The notes: a model not told the origin generated them from the letters alone. Positions 32,935 through 41,364 are shown, numbered from the stretch's first letter. The stretch is DNA of 51,271 nt from Fibrobacterota bacterium (GCA_023459055.1 JAEWVR010000007.1:1-51271); one strand, 5' to 3'. Program-made: numbers and translations.

Positions 32935-33314
32935 AGCGTACCGGATTCCTTTCCCTGTGCCCCGAGATTACTTAATTTCGACATCAGACATTGTGTGTTT
33001 TTCAATCTGGTACAGTTATTTTTACAGTTAAATCCAAGTGATCTGATTGTATCAAGAATAACCTGTGGAACCGAATCTGTAGTTACATCAAGACGAAGCC
33101 CTTTCTGTGATAGCGAAAAACAAAGCGATACCATTAACTGAAGAAATGTACAGTCACAGCTCTTTGTAAAACCCGGATTTATAATTACCGGTATGTTTTT
33201 TTCAGATGCCTCGATAAACAGCTTATGAATTTCAGTCGCATTATCAATAGTCAGCGAATCGTTGAGATTAATAATCGCGGTGTCGTTTTCAATTTTAATG
33301 TTTGGTAATACCAT
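32931..33314 (-). CDS. STAS-domain protein of the chemosensory operon
   Basis: 127 residues with the fold and order of anti-sigma-factor antagonist/STAS proteins: NIKIENDTAIINLNDSLTID, then VIINPGFTKSCDCTFLQLMV, where the phospho-Ser position of SpoIIAA-type proteins falls in SCDCTFLQL. An unusual Cys-rich C-terminal part follows (FNCKNNCTRLKNTQC). It sits between cheY and cheA, overlapping cheA by four bases and starting 2 bases after cheY. STAS proteins recur in chemosensory operons of delta-proteobacteria and spirochaetes; their role there is unclear. It may fine-tune CheA or connect to a kinase/phosphatase switch. Confidence 0.75.
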   Translation of the reverse strand: MVLPNIKIENDTAIINLNDSLTIDNATEIHKLFIEASEKNIPVIINPGFTKSCDCTFLQLMVSLCFSLSQKGLRLDVTTDSVPQVILDTIRSLGFNCKNNCTRLKNTQCLMSKLSNLGAQGKESGTL

Positions 33315-33316
33315 AA

Positions 33317-33679
33317 TTACCCCGCTACCTTTTTAATTGTGTCAAGAAGAATTTCAGGTGTAAATGGTTTGACGATCCATGCTGTTGCACCCGCTTTTTT
33401 ACCCTCTTCCTTTTTTGATATTTCCGATTCTGTAGTAAGCATTATTATGGGAACAAACTTGTTAACTGATCCGTTCCTGATACTTTTAATTAATTCAATA
33501 CCATTCATTTTAGGCATATTCAAATCTGTTATTACAAGATTGGTATCTTTTGTTAATTTACTTAATGCATCACTGCCATCAACAGATTGTGTTACCGCAT
33601 GCCCGGCTTCAGAAAGTGTAAACAAGAGCATCTGACGCATTGACGACGAATCGTCTGCGATAAGTATGTTCTTTCCCAT
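33317..33679 (-). CDS. cheY: CheY-type response regulator
   Basis: 120 residues, a stand-alone receiver. The acidic pocket is DD at 9-10, the phosphoacceptor is Asp52 in VITDLNMP, the conserved Thr is in MLTTES and the Lys in IVKPF. Phosphorylated by CheA, it would bind an output such as a flagellar or pilus motor. The cluster holds no CheZ, CheC or CheX, so dephosphorylation may be intrinsic or done by a gene elsewhere. Confidence 0.92.
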   Translation of the reverse strand: MGKNILIADDSSSMRQMLLFTLSEAGHAVTQSVDGSDALSKLTKDTNLVITDLNMPKMNGIELIKSIRNGSVNKFVPIIMLTTESEISKKEEGKKAGATAWIVKPFTPEILLDTIKKVAG

Positions 33680-33708
33680 TTTTTTGCCTTCCTATATGTT
33701 AGAAAAAA

Positions 33709-34887
33709 TCATTTCGTGTTAATTTTATTAAGTATCTCACGTTCCGATTCCATGGTATACTGTTTCAGAAGATCATCACGTGAAGTTGTCGGGACGGTTG
33801 ATATTGATGCCAATTCCTTGTTAATTAATTTGTCAATCATTCCGATAATGTCAGTTTGCATTGATGACAATGGTGTTATTACATGTTCAATCCTTTGGCG
33901 CGTAATATCCTGAAACTGGATCGAAACAACTATTTTGCTGACTTCTTTTGTAAGATGCTCAGCATCAGTGGCAATAGCATTTATTTTATCTGCAATTTCC
34001 TGTAGTGTATCATTAATTCTTCCTGTTGTCAGCTGAAATAATTCATTTGTCCGATGTTCAATTGCAGTGGATTGTTTGTAAACTGTTTCCAGTTCTACTT
34101 TAATGGCATTAACTTTACTTGTAAGATCTGTGGTTATTCCGGTAATTTCATGAATTGACTGAGTTGAGTTTTTGGAGAGTGCGTTAATTTCTGATGCAAT
34201 CACCTTGAAACCAAGACCGGCTTCACCACTATGAGCAGCCTGAATTGATGCATTCAATGCAAGTATGTTGGTGATTTTACCGATTCTGTCAATATTCCCG
34301 GCGAAATCATCAACTTTTCCAAGTTGCGAAACAACATCAGAAATCATTGAAAGTGTTTTACTAAAAAATGAAGTAAGTATCGAAAAGTTCTGCTTTATTT
34401 CGTTAAGAGTATCCTGCATTTGAAACAGAACATTATTATCTGAGGACTGTGATGAAAGATTACCAAATAAACCTTTAACATCATTGAGCTGTTTTTTTGC
34501 AAGTGAATTAATTCCTATAAAGGCGCCGGTTATTTCACCTGCTGCTTCATCAGTTTGGTCGATTACAGCCTGAAGTTGTCCTGTGAGAACCGGGATAATT
34601 TCCAGCTGTTGACGTACGGAATTATCAAGATGCGTTTCAAGCACTTTTAGTTGATCACTAACATCGGTACCCGTACTTTGTGTTTCACTGGTACCATCAG
34701 AAACATTGATTTGCAGTGACTTATATGCAATTACAACAGCCACAAATAAAACAGCAATTCCCATTGCAACAACAAGATAGGGGATACCTTTTGTTACAAT
34801 AGAGAATATGATACATACTGCTATCAATAGTGAGAAGAGTACCTTAATCACTATGATCAGGTGCTTGTAGTTTTTGATTATTTGCAC
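33709..34887 (-). CDS. MCP-like signalling protein with N-terminal membrane hairpin
   Basis: 392 residues. Two close hydrophobic segments (about 9-29 and 33-54) leave almost no periplasmic loop, so there is no external sensor domain. The rest is a coiled-coil signalling domain with a diverged tip, ILALNASIQAAHSGEAGLGF, and no HAMP. It could sense a membrane or cytoplasmic state, or organise the array. It is the first gene of the operon; its ATG follows AAAGGAATA and a TATAAT at 34936-34941. The diverged tip makes CheA coupling less certain. Confidence 0.85.
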   Translation of the reverse strand: MQIIKNYKHLIIVIKVLFSLLIAVCIIFSIVTKGIPYLVVAMGIAVLFVAVVIAYKSLQINVSDGTSETQSTGTDVSDQLKVLETHLDNSVRQQLEIIPVLTGQLQAVIDQTDEAAGEITGAFIGINSLAKKQLNDVKGLFGNLSSQSSDNNVLFQMQDTLNEIKQNFSILTSFFSKTLSMISDVVSQLGKVDDFAGNIDRIGKITNILALNASIQAAHSGEAGLGFKVIASEINALSKNSTQSIHEITGITTDLTSKVNAIKVELETVYKQSTAIEHRTNELFQLTTGRINDTLQEIADKINAIATDAEHLTKEVSKIVVSIQFQDITRQRIEHVITPLSSMQTDIIGMIDKLINKELASISTVPTTSRDDLLKQYTMESEREILNKINTK

Positions 34888-34935
34888 ATTATTCCTTTGT
34901 AAATCAATTGATTAGCGTATAAGCAGGGATAGTAC

Positions 34936-34964
34936 ATTATAATTAATATCGTTAAAAAGTTTAA
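34936..34964 (-). promoter_or_regulatory. Candidate promoter of the chemosensory operon
   Basis: On the minus strand a perfect TATAAT (34936-34941) lies about 50 bases upstream of the first gene of the operon. At 17 bases spacing the -35 position reads TTAAAC, a weak match to TTGACA. The gene-free stretch to 35247 otherwise holds the two palindromes listed next. Confidence 0.45.
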
Positions 34965-35046
34965 TATTACAGGATCAGGTTTGTCAACACCAATGATAGT
35001 ATTGTAATAGATTTAATTTTATCGTAGAAAAACGATGAAAATGGCC

Positions 35047-35078
35047 CGTTAGGGACAGGTCGCTACCTGTCCCTAACG
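35047..35078. repeat. AGGGACAGGT palindrome 1
   Basis: Perfect 14-base arms, CGTTAGGGACAGGT and ACCTGTCCCTAACG, around a four-base loop. It lies between the GH57 gene and the chemosensory operon. A relative is at 35191-35222. Likely a dispersed intergenic palindrome that may also end transcription from either side. Confidence 0.75.
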
Positions 35079-35190
35079 ATTATTTAACACATTTACAAAT
35101 GATATTTTATAATAAGAGCCTGATTGATTTGTCGTCAGGTGTGATAATGATTGCAGGAATTATGTCGAAATGGGTTTTGCAACGATAACG

Positions 35191-35222
35191 CGGTAGGGAC
35201 AGGTCGCGACCAGTCCCTACCG
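35191..35222. repeat. AGGGACAGGT palindrome 2
   Basis: CGGTAGGGACAGGTCG faces CGACCAGTCCCTACCG, pairing except for one A/A mismatch. It shares the TAGGGACAGGTCG core with the element at 35047 and sits 26 bases after the GH57 stop codon, so it may double as its terminator. Confidence 0.7.
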
Positions 35223-35247
35223 TTAACATTAATAGTAGCAACGTCAT

Positions 35248-36933
35248 CTATTCCATGCAGATTCTTTCGAGGGATGATACAGATCTATTACCGGAATTGT
35301 CAATAGCGCGGATAAAATAGTGAATAGTACCAATACCTTCCGGTAAATCAGCGGTAAAATACTCTGCTGTTTTTAAGGCTCCGGTTTCAGATTTGTAGGG
35401 GCCATGTGATTGCAATGGAATTACTTTTTCCTGTGAACCAAAACGTAAAATTAATTCGGCTTTGGCAATACCGCTTATGTCATATATAAAAGTATGTAAC
35501 GTTCCCTGTTTAGGTGCATCTTTAAGACAACCCTGTCCCCACATTTTTCCACCTGGATTTTCCGGTGTCACCCATGGAGGAAAAATGGTCGGTGCCGTAG
35601 TATCTTTAAGTGATACACATTCATTTGCAATAAGTGAATGTGCGAGGTTTGCAGCGTCAGTTACCTGACGGTCCCATATTTCCTGTCCTGTCCAGTACCA
35701 GTAACAGCTTGTTTCCGCCGTCAATAAAAGCCGTAGTGCCATGTCGTAGGACTCGGAGGATATATTATTATCCTCAAGAGTGTGCAGCGTATTTTGTAAC
35801 GCAGTAAGTACCGCCCACGAATTAAGATCAGGAGAGTAGGGGAGATCATACCGGGAAAACCATTTTTTAAACTGCGGATCACCATTGTCGGCTCCACTCC
35901 AGGACCCCGGCTCAATATGAACAGCATTGTGATCGTCGGGGGGAAAAAGGTCAAGATAATCTTCTATAGTTGTCAATTCAAAACGGGGATCACCTTTGAT
36001 CCAGTTAATCAGTTGTGATGTGTTGTGGTTATAGTAACTGTCTGCTCCTCCGCCATGATTATCACCATCGGAATGAAGGACAAAGAACGGTGGATGCTTT
36101 GGATCGAATGCATTATGTGCGATCAAAGAATCATACACCTGCCCGAGCACATGCTCGTATTGTAAAGCACCAAAACCTCCGCGGGCATCCTCGTTACCGA
36201 TATACCGTTCAGCAGGTACGCCGATAATCCGGTATTTCTTTCCGTCAACATCTTCATACTCAATGTATTCCGGTTTCAGAAGTGACGGGCTGATTTTACT
36301 ACCAGCCCACACGTTTTGCAGTTGAAGCCAGTCGCTCACCTGTGGATTTACCATGTCAGCTTTATTCGGAGGCAGCATACCTTCATTAATTCCACCATAG
36401 GGGTATTCTTTGCACGTGCGATAGCGGTGTATGGAATCATAGATAACTGCTTTGATACCCGCTTTATTCAGTGCCGGGATCATTCTGACATGAAATGCTG
36501 TTTCAGGGGGAAAAAGTATGTCTGATGCCTCACATGCAAATTGCTTCCTGATAATCTGTTTGTGATACTGGATCTGTTTAATGATATCCCGTTCGGGAAT
36601 GAGCGGCATGAGTGGATGAAAATAACCGAATGCAGTAAATGAGCATCTCTGATTGTCAAGACACGTTTTCTGATCTGCAAGTGATTTGAGAGAACTATTC
36701 CAGTCGGAAAAACGGCCGCCACATAAATTTTCTCTTGCACATCTGTCAAGTTGTTCGATAAGGCTGCCACTCCAGCTTGTTGATAAACCGGCATGAGGAA
36801 GATGTGCTGAAGTATACTGATTTACCGCGTTAGGAATGAATGTTGTATAGTTGCCGCCACGTGTTCCAAATATGCTATCCTTTTCACCATCCCAGTATGA
36901 TGGATCCGCGGCACGGTAAAAAGGCTGGTGCAT
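35248..36933 (-). CDS. Glycoside hydrolase family 57-like enzyme
   Basis: 561 codons from the first ATG, giving MHQPFY, the first conserved GH57 motif. The same frame is open further upstream and reads LNKILYFAIHKHMHQPFY, the expected first strand, so the ATG is internal to the domain. Other motifs are LFPPETAF, around the expected nucleophile Glu, and FVLHSDGDNHGGG, with the expected acid/base Asp. The C-terminal 110 residues look like an Ig-type domain (AELILRFGSQEKVIPLQ). GH57 enzymes act on alpha-glucans, so glycogen or starch turnover is likely. The N-terminal domain lies in another frame at 36966-37397, split at an A11 tract. Confidence 0.8.
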   Translation of the reverse strand: MHQPFYRAADPSYWDGEKDSIFGTRGGNYTTFIPNAVNQYTSAHLPHAGLSTSWSGSLIEQLDRCARENLCGGRFSDWNSSLKSLADQKTCLDNQRCSFTAFGYFHPLMPLIPERDIIKQIQYHKQIIRKQFACEASDILFPPETAFHVRMIPALNKAGIKAVIYDSIHRYRTCKEYPYGGINEGMLPPNKADMVNPQVSDWLQLQNVWAGSKISPSLLKPEYIEYEDVDGKKYRIIGVPAERYIGNEDARGGFGALQYEHVLGQVYDSLIAHNAFDPKHPPFFVLHSDGDNHGGGADSYYNHNTSQLINWIKGDPRFELTTIEDYLDLFPPDDHNAVHIEPGSWSGADNGDPQFKKWFSRYDLPYSPDLNSWAVLTALQNTLHTLEDNNISSESYDMALRLLLTAETSCYWYWTGQEIWDRQVTDAANLAHSLIANECVSLKDTTAPTIFPPWVTPENPGGKMWGQGCLKDAPKQGTLHTFIYDISGIAKAELILRFGSQEKVIPLQSHGPYKSETGALKTAEYFTADLPEGIGTIHYFIRAIDNSGNRSVSSLERICME

Positions 36934-36965
36934 GTGTTTGTGAATAGCAAAATAGAGTATCTTAT

Positions 36966-37397
36966 TCAGTTTTTTTTTTTACTATGATTCACAACGGCTG
37001 ATGATGTTTTTAGCCCGGCATCTGAGCTGATACTCTCTGCAACTACATGTATGTCAATATAATATTTAATCCAGTCATCACCATTTGATTGCTGCCAGTC
37101 TTTTCGCCGGCAACCCTCAATCTGGACATTGTGACATCCAGGTGCAATATCAGATTCTTCAATCTCTGCAATATAAACATTGTTTCCAGCAGGTTGAATA
37201 CTACTATTGTAAAGATACTCTTTTCCATTAGCACGAATAATTACCTGAGGAAATGGAATCGAACCATCAGCAGTAATACTGATAGTAAAAGCCTGCGATC
37301 TTCCTTTGCTTGCATTATACAGAATTGTGTCAGGCACTCTGACATCAGTAATTTTTGTAAATACACCCTTTTCAACAGTATTTCGTAACGGACGCAT
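36966..37397 (-). CDS. N-terminal domain of the GH57 protein, separated by a frameshift
   Basis: 143 codons: after a short lead the sequence forms a beta-sandwich-like domain, RSQAFTISITADGSIPFPQV to DDWIKYYIDIHVVAES, similar in style to starch-binding or Ig-like modules. AAAGGA precedes the ATG. The frame ends just after an A11 run (T11 at 36970-36980 on the plus strand). With twelve As the frame would run on as KKKLNKILYFAIHKHMHQPFY, the exact start of the GH57 domain. So this is most likely the front of one protein of about 715 residues. A sequencing indel, a mutation, or transcript slippage could each explain the split. Confidence 0.65.
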   Translation of the reverse strand: MRPLRNTVEKGVFTKITDVRVPDTILYNASKGRSQAFTISITADGSIPFPQVIIRANGKEYLYNSSIQPAGNNVYIAEIEESDIAPGCHNVQIEGCRRKDWQQSNGDDWIKYYIDIHVVAESISSDAGLKTSSAVVNHSKKKN

Positions 37398-37474
37398 AGT
37401 GTCAATCCTTTATTAAAATAACTATTATCAATCCTTGTACGGAAATTGTCAATATTTTTTTAGAAACAAATCAA

Positions 37475-37495
37475 AGACGCGATACAATCGCGTCT
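37475..37495. repeat. AGACGCGAT palindrome
   Basis: A perfect hairpin AGACGCGAT-ACA-ATCGCGTCT in the short gap between the GH57 gene start and the end of the SLOG-like gene on the minus strand. It looks like another small dispersed palindrome and may serve as terminator for the gene ending at 37541. Confidence 0.65.
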
Positions 37496-37540
37496 ATACG
37501 ATATCAATTCATGGAGATGTGCTGCGTATATCTCTACGCA

Positions 37541-38089
37541 TTAACTGAATGAGCGTTTAAAAAGATCTTCAATGGCGGTTTTGCTAACATCTGTTAATTC
37601 TCTTGAACCCGTCCCGCAGAATGTTTTCTCACAGATTTTTGGAGAATCCATTACCCACTCACCATGTTTCCAGGTAAACCATTGATATCTCTCTTTGTCA
37701 AATACATGCACATTGCGGTTGAAAAATTTACCGAGCTCAACACCCCAGCCGGTTCCACCCTTAACTGTATCATCACTCTGAATCACGCCGATTGCAAAAA
37801 TCTGCATACCGTTATGAACCATATGGTAAATCGACTGAAGAACTTTTTTAATGCTGTCAGAGTGGGCATACTGACGATGCATATGTGTTGATACAATCTC
37901 CATGCTTATATCACCCTGACGTAAATCTTTTTCGTCAAGCATACGCACATTTTTCTCACGCTTGATAAAATGACCATCAAAAGAAAATGTAACCTCTTTA
38001 ACCCCATATTTTTCAGCGCATTCACCAAAAAACGATTCTGCACCAACATGACCACCACTGTAGAGTGTACATTGTTCCGCTTTTAACAT
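37541..38089 (-). CDS. SLOG-like Rossmann-fold protein of unknown function
   Basis: 182 residues from the ATG at 38089 (GGAG 9 bases upstream). An early glycine motif, LYSGGHVGAESFFGECAEKY, and a second GGTGWGVELGKFFNRNVHVF match the nucleotide-binding pattern of SLOG/LOG-type domains. The C-terminal CGTGSRELTD resembles the DUF2493 (YspA-like) G-S-R-x-L-x-D element. SLOG proteins bind nucleotides or derivatives; some act as sensors in defence systems, others are phosphoribohydrolases. No effector domain is fused, and its neighbours are not defence genes. Function open. Confidence 0.55.
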   Translation of the reverse strand: MLKAEQCTLYSGGHVGAESFFGECAEKYGVKEVTFSFDGHFIKREKNVRMLDEKDLRQGDISMEIVSTHMHRQYAHSDSIKKVLQSIYHMVHNGMQIFAIGVIQSDDTVKGGTGWGVELGKFFNRNVHVFDKERYQWFTWKHGEWVMDSPKICEKTFCGTGSRELTDVSKTAIEDLFKRSFS

Positions 38090-38203
38090 TAAAAGGCTCC
38101 TTTTTACGGGTAAGTGTTCGTTACATAGCACGTTAGGAAATATAATTCCAAAGCAACGGAATAGCAAAATGCAACACAAATTGAATCGGAATATAATCTG
38201 TAG

Positions 38204-38246
38204 GGGCGAATCATTATTCGCCCGGCACACGAATCATTATTCGCCC
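38204..38246. repeat. GGGCGAAT palindrome with half-repeat
   Basis: GGGCGAAT-CATT-ATTCGCCC at 38204-38223, identical to 17835-17854, followed after a short spacer by a second CGAATCATTATTCGCCCG at 38229-38246. Located between two minus-strand genes. Confidence 0.75.
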
Positions 38247-38309
38247 GTAATTCGTCATAACAACACGGGTATGGATCAAAAAAACAATAAATCATCAAAA
38301 ATGGGTCAA

Positions 38310-38344
38310 TGATCATCCCGAATTATCAAAAAATCCGGGATGAT
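38310..38344 (-). terminator. Hairpin downstream of efp
   Basis: Ten-base perfect arms GATCATCCCG / CGGGATGATC (38310-38319, 38335-38344) start 22 bases after the EF-P stop on the minus strand. T-rich sequence follows after about 15 bases. A plausible, though not textbook, terminator. Confidence 0.55.
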
Positions 38345-38365
38345 CTATCATCATCAAATAATCAG

Positions 38366-38923
38366 TTATGCGCGGGAAATGAATTCATCAGTACGGGTGT
38401 CAATTTTAATTTTGTCACCAATGCTGCAATAGAGCGGGACCTGAATTTCATATCCAGTGTCGATCTTTGCGTTTTTGAGCACTTTCCCTGATGTGTCACC
38501 TTTAACAGCTGGTTCTGTATAAGTAATTTCTGCTTCAACAGTGATTGGAAGTTCAATACCAACAGCCTTCAGTTCGTATACGATAACATCAATGACCATC
38601 TGTTCTTTAAGATAGTGAAGTGCATCACCGAGATCATCTGCTGTGAGATCCATCTGTTCGAAGGTTTCCTGATCCATGAATGTGTAGAAACCATCATTAC
38701 CGTACAGGTACTGCATCTGTCTGCGATCAAGAATGACATCTTCAAACTTGTCTGATGCACGATAAACTGACTCGGAAGCACTTCCGGTTGCGAGGTTTTT
38801 CATCTTCATCTTAACTGAAGATGCACCGCGGGCACCTTTATTGTAGAGTGCTTTTAGCACGATATAAAGGTTATTGTTAACTTTAACACAGTTTCCAGCT
38901 CTCAGATCCTGAGCTTCTTTCAT
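38366..38923 (-). CDS. efp: Translation elongation factor P with Arg32 (EarP-type)
   Basis: 185 residues from the ATG at 38923, which has GGAGG 7 bases upstream; upstream in-frame codons do not match the family. Three domains of EF-P are present, ending with YTEPAVKGDTSGK and the terminal IGDKIKIDTRTDEFISRA. In domain I the loop at the tip carries Arg at position 32 (YNKGARGASSVKMKMKN), where the Lys34-type factors have Lys. Arg32 is the rhamnosylation site in EarP-dependent EF-Ps. EF-P relieves ribosome stalling at polyproline. The earP gene lies 186 bases upstream in the same direction. Confidence 0.95.
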   Translation of the reverse strand: MKEAQDLRAGNCVKVNNNLYIVLKALYNKGARGASSVKMKMKNLATGSASESVYRASDKFEDVILDRRQMQYLYGNDGFYTFMDQETFEQMDLTADDLGDALHYLKEQMVIDVIVYELKAVGIELPITVEAEITYTEPAVKGDTSGKVLKNAKIDTGYEIQVPLYCSIGDKIKIDTRTDEFISRA

Positions 38924-39109
38924 GAGTAAACCTCCAGTAAATAATGTATAATAATAGAAATTTGCACTAAATGTAATAACAGAACAGGTAACTATAAGCA
39001 ACAAAAGGCAGGGTAAAACTAGTCCGGGATTGCCAGTACTCTGTTCATGACACAAGAGTCTGGAAAGGGGGCACCAAATAGACGGGTCCGGGTGATTTTA
39101 AAGGACATA

Positions 39110-40306
39110 TTACTGATTATTCCTAAAATTTTCAATGAAAGCACTGATTTTTTCAACCAGATTGCAATGTCGGTGTACAAAATAACACATTTTTTGAGTT
39201 GTGTGTTTAAATATTTTCAGATTATTGAAAAAATAATTAAAATTCTCGGTCGAAAGTATCTGCAAATCTTCACGCTCAATGTCATTAAACGCGAGCATTA
39301 ATTGGTGATATTCCTTAAAATCATAGGATGATTCAAAAAATTGCTCCATGAACTCACAAAGTGCTTCAACTTTAACCTTTTGATATTTGTTATCCTGTAT
39401 ATATGCATTCCATACGAACGGATTCCCGCTGAGAATTGCCCGTACCAGAGAGTCCTCACCGCGGACTATGTTAAAATCGGTAAAATAGAGAAGACGGTCA
39501 AACTCCTCCTGCGGGATATTATCCATAAAAATAAATGTTAGATTTTTATGGACAACAACACTACTATAGGTATCGAAAACATCGGATTCAGATAAATAAT
39601 GAATTACGCTTAATCTGCTTTTTTGCCCGAAAACAAGAATCACGAATGTTGTTTCTGCGTTGTCTTTTACAATACAGGAAATTAAAGCAGACATGTTGCG
39701 TGTATAGGTAAAAAGTGTTCCAATAACGCCGGAAAAAACTGGTGGAAAACGATAGTTGTATTTATCAATAACCCGGTTGAGGTATTCGAACCTGTTCGGA
39801 GTGTGTATCTCCTGCTGTGATGGAACATGGTAGTTGAGAATTACACCACCTGTATTCTGTGAAAAACCGGGCATAAAAAAATACTTTTTCAAGGAGCCTT
39901 CAGGCAGTAGCGACTCCATCATGTGGTATCCGTCAACCCAGTTTTCAGCACTGAGATATTCAAGATTGATTAATAGCTCACTTTCGTAATATGCCCGTTT
40001 CATAATAAAATCAGGTATTAAGCATCCAAATGCTTCAATAAGCAGTTTCGCAGGTTTATCGTTTGCATATTTTTCAGGTGATACTGATCCCGTGTGTATA
40101 TAGGTGATATCTGCGATCGACTGCACTGCAACATCAGGATTGACCAGTGGATTTATTTTTGAGAATGTAGTAGGATCATCAACATATACGCGAATCTGAG
40201 CCTTCTGATAATGACGTCGTAAGGCTGTTGCAAAACGGTATACGACGCCAATATCTCCGAAATTGTCAATAACTGTGCAGAAAATATCTATAGTGGTAAC
40301 ATTCAT
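39110..40306 (-). CDS. earP: EF-P arginine rhamnosyltransferase EarP
   Basis: 398 residues, close to the usual EarP length (about 375-390). Family motifs are clear: VIDNFGDIGVVYR (catalytic Asp region near residue 13-17), LIEAFGC, NLEYLSAENWV, the signature KKYFFMPGFSQNTGGVI, and the donor-binding VRGEDSLVRAILSGNPFVWN. The enzyme moves rhamnose from dTDP-L-rhamnose to Arg32 of EF-P, whose gene follows. EarP is best known from beta- and gamma-proteobacteria; a copy in what looks like another phylum suggests wider distribution or transfer. Confidence 0.95.
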   Translation of the reverse strand: MNVTTIDIFCTVIDNFGDIGVVYRFATALRRHYQKAQIRVYVDDPTTFSKINPLVNPDVAVQSIADITYIHTGSVSPEKYANDKPAKLLIEAFGCLIPDFIMKRAYYESELLINLEYLSAENWVDGYHMMESLLPEGSLKKYFFMPGFSQNTGGVILNYHVPSQQEIHTPNRFEYLNRVIDKYNYRFPPVFSGVIGTLFTYTRNMSALISCIVKDNAETTFVILVFGQKSRLSVIHYLSESDVFDTYSSVVVHKNLTFIFMDNIPQEEFDRLLYFTDFNIVRGEDSLVRAILSGNPFVWNAYIQDNKYQKVKVEALCEFMEQFFESSYDFKEYHQLMLAFNDIEREDLQILSTENFNYFFNNLKIFKHTTQKMCYFVHRHCNLVEKISAFIENFRNNQ

Positions 40307-40697
40307 ATGTACTGTATGAGATCTTTCAAATAATGAGACTCAGTTTAGCCACAAAATACATTAAAACTTCATCGCAACAAATATCTGACAATCATCGGGT
40401 GAGATCTGCATACTGTGCATGCTTTTGTAAGCACCGTACTGATGAAATATCCTGTTGATAGAGACGGATGATGGTATTTAAAAATTATACTAAAAAATTT
40501 TTAATAAACTGTGTTTAATTTGTTAAAATTTGGTTCAGATGAGTGCACTTAATACTAACGTTTTATTTTCAAGGTAGTTGCAGCGGTTAAGTCTGGAGAT
40601 ATTTTTGTTGACCGGCAACAATTGTATTCCTGTTCTTCCCAAAAAGTGTAATACCAAAGCAGGCTCAATCGTTTTCTTCAATAGCGGTTAATCATGT

Positions 40698-40729
40698 ACC
40701 TATATAATATAAATAACAAATATATAGGT
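40698..40729. promoter_or_regulatory. Palindromic operator-like site
   Basis: ACCTATATA (40698-40706) and TATATAGGT (40721-40729) form a perfect 9-base inverted repeat 14 bases apart, overlapping a TATAAT (40703-40708). It lies about 55 bases upstream of the gene at 40783 in an otherwise featureless 475-base gap (40307-40782). A repressor site over a promoter is plausible; no repressor gene is near. Confidence 0.4.
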
Positions 40730-40782
40730 GCATAAAATGATCAACTCTAATGTATATTTTTTGAAAACGGAGCTTTGACTGT

Positions 40783-41364
40783 ATGAATTTTTATAAATTA
40801 GGTACTCTTTTAATTCTCGTAATGATTGCTTATAGCTATGGTGATATAACACTTCTTAACAAATACTCGCATAAAACAAATTTCAGCCTCGAGCAGTTGG
40901 TGTTTAAGGCGGAGTATATTCTCGCTGTCAAAAAAGACAAGCCATTTACAAATAAAAAAGTGATCAGTTTTGGAAAAGAGACAAAGTGTCCACCATATAC
41001 TGTTATCAGTTATAATTTTGTAGTTCAGGATGTGATAAAAGGTGATAGTAAGATCCTCAACGGGCAGCGAATAAAAGTTAAGGAGCCATTTTCAGATATG
41101 GCATATACGATGCATTATTCTTATTACACAAAAGGATTCATGATTGAACCGTTTCTTGGTTTTTATACCAACGGTATCTCAATTGACAGTACGGAAAACA
41201 TGCTTGTTTTTGTTGATAATCTTAAATCCAGCGATCCGGGATTGCTGACGTTGCAGTTCAGTATTTTAAATGCATCGGATAGGCTATCACAAAAGGATAC
41301 GATACAAAAAATCCTTAATCGTCCACCAGGGGATATGAAACGTATGTTCCTGATGAAAAAATAG
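40783..41364 (+). CDS. Secreted protein of unknown function
   Basis: 193 residues with a signal peptide (MNFYKLGTLLILVMIAYSYG). The mature part has mixed beta/alpha character: NFSLEQLVFKAEYILAVKKD, YNFVVQDVIKGDSKILNGQR, NMLVFVDNLKSSDPGLLTLQ. The V-V-x-D-V-I-K-G-D pattern is common in secreted proteins annotated as hypothetical, where a value is lifted over a threshold-type loop; I do not recognise a family. It stands alone, behind the palindromic site at 40698. Likely a genuine periplasmic or surface protein. Confidence 0.55.
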   Translation: MNFYKLGTLLILVMIAYSYGDITLLNKYSHKTNFSLEQLVFKAEYILAVKKDKPFTNKKVISFGKETKCPPYTVISYNFVVQDVIKGDSKILNGQRIKVKEPFSDMAYTMHYSYYTKGFMIEPFLGFYTNGISIDSTENMLVFVDNLKSSDPGLLTLQFSILNASDRLSQKDTIQKILNRPPGDMKRMFLMKK

